Assembly: GCA_945878845.1 (NCBI GenBank)
Contig: CAMCUB010000009.1
Location: 1-64,000, forward strand
DNA from: Erythrobacter sanguineus
GTDB lineage: Bacteria; Pseudomonadota; Alphaproteobacteria; Sphingomonadales; Sphingomonadaceae
Length of the DNA: 64,000 nt
Direction: 5' to 3'
Positions 55,070 to 63,545 of the stretch are shown one piece after another. A model generated the notes under the pieces. That model worked only from the letters and a program-made list of their open reading frames with translations. It made no database searches and had not been told where the DNA came from. How positions within the stretch are numbered: the stretch's first letter is position 1; the number at the start of each line of letters is the position of its first letter. Made by a program: the position numbers and the translations under genes.

Positions 55070-57268
55070 ATGTCCCCTCGCCTGCCTTGCGCTCCCTCGC
55101 TCGCCGCGCTTCTGCTTGCCACCACCGCCACCCCGGCGCTGGCGAACGGCGAGGCGCCCGAAAGTGGAGCAGAGGCGGGCGGCCCCGGCCAGGCGAGTTC
55201 GATCATCGTCACCGCTGACCGTGACGGCGACCGCCTGCCCGACCAGTCGGGCACGCTGATCTTCGCCGGCAAGCTCGGCGATATCGCGGTGCTGGACGAC
55301 ATTCCCCCAGTGCCCACCCGCAACCTGCGCGTCGCGCTGGCCGATATTCCGGGGCTGCTGGTCTCGGAAGTCTCGAACGGGTCTTGGGCCTCACTCTCCT
55401 ACCGCGGGCTGGGCGAGCCGCACGAGAGCTGGAACATCCTCACCCTGCAGGACGCAGTCCCGACCGTGCCCGACATGTATTCCTACCCGGCGGGCTACTT
55501 CACCCCGCCGTTGGAAACGGTCGAGCGGATCGAGTTCATCCGCGGTGCCTCGGGGCTGCTCTATGGCCCACAGCCGGGCGGGGCGATCAATTATGTGCTC
55601 AAGGGCCCGCGCCGCGAGGCGGGGGTCGGGGGCGAGGCGCGGCTCACCGTAGGCAGCTGGGACGCGCGGCAGGGCTACGCCAGCCTCGCCGCCTCGGACG
55701 GCACGCTCGCCGCCGACGGCTTCATCCATTATGCTGAAGGCGACGGCCCGCGCCGGGTGAACAGCGACCACGAGCAGACCACCGCGCGCCTGCGCGGCCA
55801 TTACCTCGGGCAGGATGTCACCGCGACGCTTGCGCTCGATTACTATCAGGGCCGCTTCGGTGAGCCCGGCGGGCTCACCCGCGCCCGCCTGGAAGCCGAT
55901 CGCCGCGACGGCTCGCTTACGCGCGACCGCGTGCGGATCGAGCGCTTCGCGCCGAGCCTCGCGATCGAATGGCAGGCGGATGACTCCACCCAGATCACCG
56001 CGCGCGCCTTCTACAGCCGCTTCGAGCGCGAGAGCTGGCGTCAGGCGGGCGGCAGCTTCGGGCAGGTGACGCCCGATGCCAATGTGCTGATCCGCCAGCT
56101 CCAGGTGTTCGACACCGCCGGCATCGACCTGCGCGCGCGCCGCGATTTCGGCAGCGCAAGCCAGCACAGCCTCACCATTGGCGTGCTGGGCCACGCCTCG
56201 GACGCGCCGGTCTTCGTCGACAAGGGTGCAAGCAATGCTGATTTCGCTGGCACCGCTGGCGCGCTCGCGCGGGCGCAGCGCAGCGGCGATACGGCGGCGG
56301 TGTTCGGCGAGGTCAAACTGGGCTTCGGCGATGTGCAGATCGTCCCGGGTTTCCGCTTGGAGCGGCTGCGCCAGCGAGTGGTCGAGACCCTCGATCTGGC
56401 CCAAGGCAGCGCGACCGGCGGCGGGCCGGGTGCGGCCAATGGCCCGCTCGGCAATCGCGAGGACAGCCAGACCGTTCCGCTCTATGGGATCGGGGTCACG
56501 TGGGACGCTTCGCCCACCTTGCGCTTCGTCGCCAATGCCAGCCGCGCCTTCAAGCCGCTGCTCTATAATGACGGCGTGACCTTCCAGGCCGGGATCGATG
56601 CGGCCGGGACCTTCGAGGCCTCCTATGCCTTCACCATCGAGGGCGGGGTGCAGGCCGAGCCCATCCCCGCGGTGCGGATCGATGCGGGGCTGTTCCGGGT
56701 GGAGTTCGAGGATCAGGTTGGATTTCTGGCCGGGCCGCTGCCCGCTGCGGCGTCTTTCGGTGCGGTCGGCACGGGCGGGGCGCGGCGGCAGAACGTCGGC
56801 AATATGCGCAATCAGGGGATCGACTTTGCGCTGCGGCTCGATCTGGTCGGCCCTGAGGGTTTCGCAAAGAGCGACAACACCCTGCGCCTCTCAACCAATC
56901 TGCAACTGCTCGATGCTGAGTTCACCGATGGCGTCGCGGCAGGCTTCACCCCGCAATATGCGCCGGGGCATCTGCTGCGCTCCGTGTTGGCGTGGATCGG
57001 CAAGGACGGTTCGCGTGCGGCGCTGACCTTCACCTCGGTCGGCGATCAGCAGGGGTCGGACAACAATGTCGCGGACTTCTTCCTGCCGGGATACGAGGTG
57101 TTCGATGCCTCGGTCGAGTGGCCTGTCGCGGGCGGCTTCACGATCGGGGCGGGGGTGAACAATCTGCTCGATGCTGATTATGCGACCCGGGTCCGTCCCG
57201 GCGGCGGCGGCGGGTTCGATCCCGGCGCGCCGCGCAATGTGTTCGTCTCGATCGGATGGAAGGGCTGA
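55070..57268 (+). CDS. TonB-dependent receptor, FecA/siderophore-type
   Basis: A 732-residue outer-membrane receptor. A signal peptide ending TPALANG is followed by a plug (ADIPGLLVSEVSNGSWASLSYRGLGEPHESWN; GASGLLYGPQPGGAINYVLKGP) and a barrel that ends NVFVSIGWKG. ATPALANGEAPESG and the TonB-box-like SSIIVTADR fit this group. The start at 55070 has GGAG 5 bases upstream. A Fur-like box precedes it, so ferric-chelate uptake is the best guess. Confidence 0.92.
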   Translation: MSPRLPCAPSLAALLLATTATPALANGEAPESGAEAGGPGQASSIIVTADRDGDRLPDQSGTLIFAGKLGDIAVLDDIPPVPTRNLRVALADIPGLLVSEVSNGSWASLSYRGLGEPHESWNILTLQDAVPTVPDMYSYPAGYFTPPLETVERIEFIRGASGLLYGPQPGGAINYVLKGPRREAGVGGEARLTVGSWDARQGYASLAASDGTLAADGFIHYAEGDGPRRVNSDHEQTTARLRGHYLGQDVTATLALDYYQGRFGEPGGLTRARLEADRRDGSLTRDRVRIERFAPSLAIEWQADDSTQITARAFYSRFERESWRQAGGSFGQVTPDANVLIRQLQVFDTAGIDLRARRDFGSASQHSLTIGVLGHASDAPVFVDKGASNADFAGTAGALARAQRSGDTAAVFGEVKLGFGDVQIVPGFRLERLRQRVVETLDLAQGSATGGGPGAANGPLGNREDSQTVPLYGIGVTWDASPTLRFVANASRAFKPLLYNDGVTFQAGIDAAGTFEASYAFTIEGGVQAEPIPAVRIDAGLFRVEFEDQVGFLAGPLPAAASFGAVGTGGARRQNVGNMRNQGIDFALRLDLVGPEGFAKSDNTLRLSTNLQLLDAEFTDGVAAGFTPQYAPGHLLRSVLAWIGKDGSRAALTFTSVGDQQGSDNNVADFFLPGYEVFDASVEWPVAGGFTIGAGVNNLLDADYATRVRPGGGGGFDPGAPRNVFVSIGWKG

Positions 57269-57284
57269 GCTCCTTCCACACCGA

Positions 57285-57398
57285 TCAGGCCATCAGCGTC
57301 GGGCTCGCCGGGATGATCGCATAGGCGAGGCTGGCAACCGTCAGGACGACGGCGAAGGCAGCGGAAGCGAGGCGGGCGGCGGTATCGGAAGCGTACAT
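57285..57398 (-). CDS. Small hydrophobic peptide, copy 2 (37 aa)
   Basis: ATG to TGA encodes 37 residues beginning MYASDTAARLASAAFAV, with one hydrophobic segment and the end AYAIIPASPTLMA. It is a clear paralogue of the next peptide (shared AYAIIPASP and the MYAxxTAxRL start) and lies 32 bases downstream of it in the same direction. A GGA-containing weak ribosome site is present. It is probably a membrane-inserted microprotein expressed from the sigma-54 promoter at 57608-57625. No family known to me. Confidence 0.7.
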   Translation of the reverse strand: MYASDTAARLASAAFAVVLTVASLAYAIIPASPTLMA

Positions 57399-57430
57399 GG
57401 TCTTGGTCCTTTAGTCTGGATTGTGACCGA

Positions 57431-57544
57431 TCAGGCGACGAGCGAGGGGCTGGCGGGGATGATGGCGTAAGCGAAGAAGGCTGCCGAGATCACGACCGAG
57501 AAGGCGGCGGCGAAGAGGCGATTGGCGGTTTCGTTGGCGTACAT
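57431..57544 (-). CDS. Small hydrophobic peptide, copy 1 (37 aa)
   Basis: A 37-residue peptide starting MYANETANRLFAAAFSV, one hydrophobic span, and AYAIIPASPSLVA at the end. AGGAGACTTCAC precedes the ATG, a good ribosome site. It is first behind the sigma-54 promoter, with a leader of about 50 bases. The two copies are identical in length and similar across the whole peptide, suggesting tandem duplication with selection. Likely membrane-stress-associated by regulation only. Confidence 0.75.
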   Translation of the reverse strand: MYANETANRLFAAAFSVVISAAFFAYAIIPASPSLVA

Positions 57545-57607
57545 GTGAAGTCTCCTGTTGGTGTCTTGCGGTGTTTTCCGGGTCCATCCCGGGGATGCCA
57601 AGTACTC

Positions 57608-57657
57608 TGCATCGACCGTGCCAAACTCGAAAAATGGCGGAATTTCGGGGTTTCGCG
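57608..57657 (-). promoter_or_regulatory. Sigma-54 promoter of the twin-peptide genes with upstream motif
   Basis: On the minus strand TGGCACGGTCGATGCA has GG (57621-57622) and GC (57609-57610) 10 bases apart. GAAATTCCGCCATTTTT upstream keeps the 14-base TTCCG-to-TGGCAC distance seen at the psp and small-RNA promoters. Start of transcription is about 57598. Confidence 0.75.
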
Positions 57658-57766
57658 GCTTACGCGCAGCAAACAGGCCGTTCAGCCGAACGAAAGCTTG
57701 GGAAAATATCCCAAGTGTTGGCGATGGCGGATTTTGCGGAGCGCGCGCGGCCTGAGGCGCGCGTGA

Positions 57767-58402
57767 TCAGGCCGCGCGCTGGGCCAGATAGGCGAGCGCT
57801 TCGGCTTCGCTGATGACCTCGGCATATTTGGCCCGGAGGTCGAACAGGTTCGCTTCGTGCGGCCCTTCATGGCGGTCGGCACAGGCCTCGCGCACCACCA
57901 GCGGGACGAAGCCATATTGCATCGCATCGAGCGCAGAGGCGCGCACGCAGCCGGAGGTGGAGTAACCGGTGATCAGCAGCGTATCGATGCCCTCGGCATG
58001 CAGCGCCTCGGCAAGGCCCGTGCCGAAGAAGGCGGAGGGGTACTGCTTGGTGAAGACGCTGTCGCCTTCGTGCGGGGTCAGTTCGGGCGGGAAGGCGCCG
58101 AGCGGTGAGCCTTCGACAAACGCCGCGAGCACGGGCGCCTTCTTGTAGAACACCCCGCCGTCCGAGCCGTCGGGCTTGTAGCGGACATTGGTGAACACCA
58201 CCGGCACGCCGCCCGTGCGCGCGGCCGCCGCGAGCCGCGCATTGCTGTCCCGCGCCGCCGCGGCGGTTTCCATGAACAGCGCCGAGCCTTCAGTCAGATA
58301 GGCCGCCACGACATCGACAATCAGCAGGGCAGGCCGCGTTCCCGGCTGGAGCCGGCCTTCATACACCCCCGCATAATTGTCGGCTGCTGAGGGGCCAGCC
58401 AT
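57767..58402 (-). CDS. Isochorismatase-family amidohydrolase (N-carbamoylsarcosine amidase-like)
   Basis: A 211-residue cysteine hydrolase. The triad is D in ALLIVDVVAAYL, K in SVFTKQYPSAF and C in TGYSTSGCVRASALDAM. LLIVDVVAAYLTEGSALF resembles N-carbamoylsarcosine amidase rather than nicotinamidase. It is downstream of the CoA-transferase and hydantoinase genes on the same strand and probably belongs to the same operon. That context fits cleavage of an N-carbamoyl intermediate. Confidence 0.85.
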   Translation of the reverse strand: MAGPSAADNYAGVYEGRLQPGTRPALLIVDVVAAYLTEGSALFMETAAAARDSNARLAAAARTGGVPVVFTNVRYKPDGSDGGVFYKKAPVLAAFVEGSPLGAFPPELTPHEGDSVFTKQYPSAFFGTGLAEALHAEGIDTLLITGYSTSGCVRASALDAMQYGFVPLVVREACADRHEGPHEANLFDLRAKYAEVISEAEALAYLAQRAA

Positions 58403-59583
58403 CAGATGATCCCCGCCGCCGTCAGCCGCTCGAGTTCGGACGAGTCCAGCCCCAGACGTTCGGCAAACACTTCGGCATTGTCCTGCCCGGGCGCCGCGGG
58501 CGCGGGGCGGCGGATGGTCGAAGGGGTCTTGGACAGCTTGGGGAAGGCGTTCTGCATCCTGATGCGTCCGCGGTTCTGGGTCTCCACCTCGATGATCGCC
58601 TCGCGCGCCTGAAAGTGCGGGTCGGCGAGCATTTCCGGCGCGCGGTAGACGCGGCCTGCAGGGATCGAATATTCGGTCATCAGCGCATCGACTTCGTCAA
58701 CGGTCAGCGTGCCCGTCCAAGCATTGACCAGTGCGTCGAGTTCATCCTGATGGACACCGCGCGCGATATGGGTGGCGTAGCGCTCGTCGGTTGCCAGTTC
58801 TGGCTGCCCCATCGCCTGACACAGCCGCGCGAAGATCGCATCGCCATTGCCACCGATCATGTAGCTGCCGTCCGAGCAGGAGTAGACGTTCGACGGCGCG
58901 ATGCCCTTGAGCACCGAGCCCGAGCGTTCGCGGATCACCCCGTTGCGGTCATATTCGGGCACCAGCCCCTCCATCACCTGCAACACCGCCTCATACAGGG
59001 CCGAGTCCACCACCTGCCCCTCGCCGGTCTTGCTCCGGTGGTGGAGCGCCGCGAGCACGCCCATGCAGCCATAGGTCGCGCACAGCGTATCGCCGATCGA
59101 GATGCCCATGCGGCTCGGCGGACGGTCGGGCTCGCCGACGATGTAGCGCCAGCCGCCCATCGCTTCGCCGATCCCGCCAAACCCGGCGCGGTCGGAGTAA
59201 GGCCCGTCCTGCCCGTAGCCCGACATCCGGGCGATGATCAGGCTGGGGTTGATCGCGTGAAGCTCGGCCGGGCTCAGGCCCCAGCGTTCGAGCGTGCCGG
59301 GTTTGAAGTTCTCGATCAGCACGTCGGCCTCGGCAATCAGCCGCTTGGCGAGCGCCTGACCCTCGGGCACACGCAGGTTGCAGGTGACCGAGCGCTTGTT
59401 GCGCGCGATCACTTCCCACTGCACTTTCTCGTCGCCCTGACCCCAGTTGCGCATCGGATCGCCTGCGCCCGGCGGCTCGATCTTGACCACGTCCGCGCCC
59501 ATGTCGCCGAGCAGCTGGCCGCAGAAGGGGCCTGCCAAAAGCTGGCCCATCTCGATAACCTTGATCCCCTGAAGCGCGCTCAC
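58402..59583 (-). CDS. CaiB/BaiF family (class III) CoA-transferase
   Basis: A 393-residue class III CoA-transferase: QGIKVIEMGQLLAGPFCGQLLGDMGADVVKIEPPGAGDP, SVTCNLRVPEGQALAK, the region with conserved Asp SGYGQDGPYSDRAGF, and VDSALYEAVLQVMEGL. High-GC codon use matches its neighbours, unlike the copy at 47956. It overlaps hyuB by 4 bases at its start and the isochorismatase gene by one at its end, so it is within one operon. Substrate unknown. Confidence 0.9.
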   Translation of the reverse strand: MSALQGIKVIEMGQLLAGPFCGQLLGDMGADVVKIEPPGAGDPMRNWGQGDEKVQWEVIARNKRSVTCNLRVPEGQALAKRLIAEADVLIENFKPGTLERWGLSPAELHAINPSLIIARMSGYGQDGPYSDRAGFGGIGEAMGGWRYIVGEPDRPPSRMGISIGDTLCATYGCMGVLAALHHRSKTGEGQVVDSALYEAVLQVMEGLVPEYDRNGVIRERSGSVLKGIAPSNVYSCSDGSYMIGGNGDAIFARLCQAMGQPELATDERYATHIARGVHQDELDALVNAWTGTLTVDEVDALMTEYSIPAGRVYRAPEMLADPHFQAREAIIEVETQNRGRIRMQNAFPKLSKTPSTIRRPAPAAPGQDNAEVFAERLGLDSSELERLTAAGII

Positions 59584-61469
59584 TCAGCCGCCTCCCGCAA
59601 TCCTGTCCAGACCGGCTGGACGGGGGCGGGGAGGCCGGTTTCGGCCTCGCAATTGGTACGCAAGGCATCGATGCCGGGGCCGTAGTCGAACAGCGGGAGT
59701 TCGCCGCGTGCCGCTTCGATTTTGGCGCGCAGGGCTTCGGTTGCGACATAGTCGACCGCGCCCTCGCCATCTGCGACCACGCCATAGGCGCGGGCGCCTT
59801 CGGGGGTGACGAGGCCCTGCCGGATCTCGAGGCCGACCAGCGCCGGATCGCGCGTCAGCGGGTCGCCCCAGCCGCCGCCGCCCCAGGTGATGAAGTGCAG
59901 CAGGTCGCCCGCCTTCACCTTGACGCTTTCGACCTTGTTGCCGACGATTTCCTGTGAGCCGTTCACCCGCTCAAGCACCTTCTTGGCCCGCTTGCCGGGA
60001 TGGCCGCCATTGACGCCCCACGGCGGCACGAACCAGCGGTCGTCATGGATCGCGATCTCGCCATCGGCGAGGAAGCGGTAGGTCATGTGGATGCCGTTGC
60101 CGCCGCGATGCAGGCCCGCCCCGCCGCTGTCGGGCGCGGTCGAATAGCGCTCGATTCGCAGCGGGAAATAGCGCTCGAGGAACTCGTTCGGCACATTGGT
60201 GAACCCCGGCCAAAGCGAGTGCCCGTCCGGCCCGTCACCCAAGGGACGGCCCGGAATGCCGCCGAAGCCGATCTGGAACAGCTGGAACCAGTCGCGCGTC
60301 CCATCCTCGCGGCTATCCCAGCCCGAATAAAACAGGTGGGGGCTGGACGAGAACCCGGCAGCGTTGAGGAACTCCGGCGTCTTCTGTCCGAGCAGCCCGC
60401 CGAGAATGTCGAAGATGCGGCCCAGCGCGTGGGTGCGCCCCGAGAGCGCAGCGGGGAAGTGCGGCTTCAGCAGCGAGCCTTGCGGGATGCGCACCTCGAT
60501 CAGATCGTAGAACCCGTCGTTGAACAGGATTTGCGGATCGAAGACCATGATCATGTAGATGCCGAAGAACATCTTGAACATGTTTTCATTGAGGAAAAAG
60601 TTGATCGAGGCGGCCGATTGCGGATCGGTGCCCTCGAAATCGAGGATCACGCGGTCCCCGTCGCGCCACATGGTGCAGCGGATCTTGTAGGGGCCGTAGC
60701 CCTTGCCGTCGTCGCAGATGTAATCCTCGAAGCTCACCGGCTCCTCGGCCACCGCCATCGCCAGCAGCGCCTTCATCGCGCGGTGGTTGCGCGCGAGCAG
60801 CTCCTGCGTGGCCGAGACATAGACGTCGTCGCCAAAGCGGTCGGCCATTTCGACAACGCGGCGCGCGGCGACGCGGCAGGAAGCGATCAGCGCGTTGAGG
60901 TCGGCCTGGCACCAATCCGGCTTGCGGGTCTGGTGCATCACCAGCTTCATCAGGTCTTCGTTATATTCCCCGCGCTTCCAGATCTTCACGGGCGGAATGC
61001 GCACGCCCTCCTCGAAGATCGAGGATGCGCCGATCGGCATCGAGCCGGGCACGCTCCCGCCGATGTCGCTCTGGTGGCCGAACATCGCGGTGTAGGCGAG
61101 CAGGCGCCCGTCCTTGAACACCGGGAGCAGCACCAGCCAGTCGTTCGAATGGCTGACCGCGCCACCGCAGGAATAGGGATCGGACAGGAAGATCATGTCC
61201 CCGTCCTCGATCGTGCCGTCAAACTGCTTGAGGAAGCCGTCGATGAAGCTGCCGAACTGGCCGACGATCATCTTGCCCGCGGGGTCTGAGATCAGCGGGA
61301 AGGCGTCCCCCTGCTCGCGGATGCCGGGGCTCATGGCGGTGCGCACGAGGGTCGCGTCCATTTCGATGCGCGCGTTCCGCAGCGCGTTCTCGATGATGTC
61401 GAGCGTCACCGGATCGATCGCGACTGTGTTGAAGGGGACGGGGTTGGTTTCGATGATGCGAGCCGGCAT
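59580..61469 (-). CDS. Hydantoinase B / oxoprolinase beta-type subunit
   Basis: A 629-residue HyuB-family protein. IDPVTLDIIENALRNARIEMDATLVRTAMSPGIREQGDAFP opens it; DGDMIFLSDPYSCGGAVSHSNDWLVLLPVF and GYGPYKIRCTMWRDGD are family blocks; GGAGLHRGGNGIHMTYRFL lies near the end. It pairs with HyuA, whose stop lies 3 bases before the hyuB start. The pair can act on hydantoins, 5-oxoproline or as acetone/acetophenone carboxylase-type enzymes; the substrate is not clear. Confidence 0.93.
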   Translation of the reverse strand: MPARIIETNPVPFNTVAIDPVTLDIIENALRNARIEMDATLVRTAMSPGIREQGDAFPLISDPAGKMIVGQFGSFIDGFLKQFDGTIEDGDMIFLSDPYSCGGAVSHSNDWLVLLPVFKDGRLLAYTAMFGHQSDIGGSVPGSMPIGASSIFEEGVRIPPVKIWKRGEYNEDLMKLVMHQTRKPDWCQADLNALIASCRVAARRVVEMADRFGDDVYVSATQELLARNHRAMKALLAMAVAEEPVSFEDYICDDGKGYGPYKIRCTMWRDGDRVILDFEGTDPQSAASINFFLNENMFKMFFGIYMIMVFDPQILFNDGFYDLIEVRIPQGSLLKPHFPAALSGRTHALGRIFDILGGLLGQKTPEFLNAAGFSSSPHLFYSGWDSREDGTRDWFQLFQIGFGGIPGRPLGDGPDGHSLWPGFTNVPNEFLERYFPLRIERYSTAPDSGGAGLHRGGNGIHMTYRFLADGEIAIHDDRWFVPPWGVNGGHPGKRAKKVLERVNGSQEIVGNKVESVKVKAGDLLHFITWGGGGWGDPLTRDPALVGLEIRQGLVTPEGARAYGVVADGEGAVDYVATEALRAKIEAARGELPLFDYGPGIDALRTNCEAETGLPAPVQPVWTGLREAAE

Positions 61470-61472
61470 GGT

Positions 61473-63530
61473 TCAGCCCTCCGTCTTCAAGGTGATGAGG
61501 ATATTGCCGACCGCGTCGACAGCCGCGCGGCAATCGTGCTCGACCAACGTGGTCGAATCCATTTCGGTGATGATCGCCGGGCCTTCAATGATATCGCCCT
61601 GCCTGAGCTTTGCGCGGTCGTAGATAACGGCCGGGCGCTCGGCCCCGTCGATCCAGACGGCGTGGTCGCGGATTTTCGCCGCCGATGGATCACCGTCACC
61701 CTTGGGCAGTTCCGTGGCGGGGAGAGCAGGGGCCTGCCCCTGCGCCACCGCGCGCAGGTTCACGATCTCGTGCGGGGTGTCCATGTTGAAGGTGAAGAGC
61801 CTCAGGTGTTCTTCATCGAAGCGGGCTAGGATGCCTGCGATCCCGTCCGCCTCCAGCACCGCTTGCGTGATCGTCAGCGGCACTTCGAAGGCCTGGCCCG
61901 CATAGCGCACGTCGATCTCGAACAGCGAGGTTATCTGCTCTTCGGGGATGCCGTCGGCCAGCAATTCGCTGCGGGTCTGCGCTGCCATCTCGTCGAGCAC
62001 CGCGACGAGGTCGGCGATGCTGGTGTCCTTGGCGAGCCGCGAGAAGCTGCGCGCGGTTTCGGTGCGCATCCGCGTGGTCGCATCGCCCAGCGCACACAGA
62101 ACGCCCGGGGAGACAGGCGAAATCGCGGGCCAGCTTCCCATCAACCGGGCAACCGCGTTGACATGCAGCGGCCCCGCCCCGCCAAAGCCCATCAGCGCAA
62201 ATTCGCGCGGATCGTAACCCTGCTGCACCGAGATCATTCGCAGCGCACCGAACATGTTCTCGTTGACGATGTCGATGATCCCGCGCGCGGCCTCCATCAG
62301 GGTCACGCCCAGCGCGTCGGCGATGGTCTGCACTGCGGCCTTGGCACCCTCGCGGTCGAGCTTGAAGCTACCGCCGAGGAGGTCTTCGGGCAGATAGCCC
62401 AGCACCACATTGGCGTCGGTCACGGTCGGGAGCGTACCGCCCTTGTTGTAGGCAACCGGCCCCGGCACCGCGCCCGCGCTCTCCGGCCCGACCCGCAGCG
62501 CGCCGGTCAATTGCGGCACGTGGGCGATCGACCCGCCGCCAGCGCCCACCGTCTTCACATCGAGCGCCGAGGCGCGGACCGAGAGGTGCCCGACCTCGGT
62601 GGTGCGCTGGCGGCGTGGCTCGAGGCCCTGGATCAGCGCTACGTCGGTCGAGGTGCCGCCGACATCGAGCGTCAGGATATTCTCGAAGCCTGCGTTCTTC
62701 GCCACCCACAGCGCGCCGGTGACGCCGCCCGCGGGGCCGGACATGAGGATGTTGACGGGGTGCTCCTCGGCCTTCTGGCTCGACATCAAGCCGCCATCGG
62801 AACGCAGCAGCGAGAGGCGGCCCGTCATCCCCTCGGCCTCCAGCTTGGTGCGCAGGTTGGAGATATATTTCGACACCACCGGCCGCACCGCCGCATTGGC
62901 GACGGTGGAAAGCGTGCGCTCATATTCCTGCATCTCGGGCAGGACTTCGTGGGAGAGCGAGGCCGGGATGCCCGGCAGTTCTTCCGCCGCGATTTCGCCG
63001 ATCCGGGCCTCGTGCGCGCCGTTCAGATAGGCGTTCATCAGGCTGACGGTGAGCGCCTCGATCCCGTCGGCCTTGAGCTTCCTCAGCGCGGCGCGCACCG
63101 CGTCTTCATCAAGCGGGGCGACCTCGCGGCCTTGGGCGTCCATCCGGCCCGGCACTTCGACCGTGTGTTCAAGCCGCGCGAGCGGCTGCGGCTTGGGCCA
63201 CACGATCCACGCGGCCAGGCCCCCGGGCACAAAACTCCGCGCGATCTGCATGATGTCGCGGTAGCCCTGCGTCGTCACCAGACCGACCTTCGCGCCCTTA
63301 CCCTCGAGCACAGCGTTGGTGGCGACCGTGGTGCCGTGGAGGAAATAGCTGATCTCTGCCGCGGTAATCCCGGCCTGCGCCAGAATCGCCTTCACCCCGT
63401 TGAGGATCCCTTCCGAGGAATCATGCGGGGTCGAAGGTGTCTTGTGCCGCCAGAAGGCACCGCTCGCCTCGTCGAACAGCAGCAGGTCGGTGAAAGTCCC
63501 GCCCACATCCACGCCCAGCCTGTATGTCAT
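61473..63530 (-). CDS. Hydantoinase A / oxoprolinase alpha-type, ATP-dependent subunit
   Basis: A 685-residue HyuA-family protein with an actin-like ATPase fold: MTYRLGVDVGGTFTDLLLFD, SYFLHGTTVATNAVLEGKGAK, SGPAGGVTGALWVAKNAGF and TLDVGGTSTDVALI, ending in KLRQGDIIEGPAIITEMDST. It couples ATP hydrolysis to the HyuB reaction. It follows the HMG-CoA-lyase-like gene by 15 bases and so sits near the head of the visible operon. Confidence 0.93.
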   Translation of the reverse strand: MTYRLGVDVGGTFTDLLLFDEASGAFWRHKTPSTPHDSSEGILNGVKAILAQAGITAAEISYFLHGTTVATNAVLEGKGAKVGLVTTQGYRDIMQIARSFVPGGLAAWIVWPKPQPLARLEHTVEVPGRMDAQGREVAPLDEDAVRAALRKLKADGIEALTVSLMNAYLNGAHEARIGEIAAEELPGIPASLSHEVLPEMQEYERTLSTVANAAVRPVVSKYISNLRTKLEAEGMTGRLSLLRSDGGLMSSQKAEEHPVNILMSGPAGGVTGALWVAKNAGFENILTLDVGGTSTDVALIQGLEPRRQRTTEVGHLSVRASALDVKTVGAGGGSIAHVPQLTGALRVGPESAGAVPGPVAYNKGGTLPTVTDANVVLGYLPEDLLGGSFKLDREGAKAAVQTIADALGVTLMEAARGIIDIVNENMFGALRMISVQQGYDPREFALMGFGGAGPLHVNAVARLMGSWPAISPVSPGVLCALGDATTRMRTETARSFSRLAKDTSIADLVAVLDEMAAQTRSELLADGIPEEQITSLFEIDVRYAGQAFEVPLTITQAVLEADGIAGILARFDEEHLRLFTFNMDTPHEIVNLRAVAQGQAPALPATELPKGDGDPSAAKIRDHAVWIDGAERPAVIYDRAKLRQGDIIEGPAIITEMDSTTLVEHDCRAAVDAVGNILITLKTEG

Positions 63531-63545
63531 GCCGATTCCTTGTGC

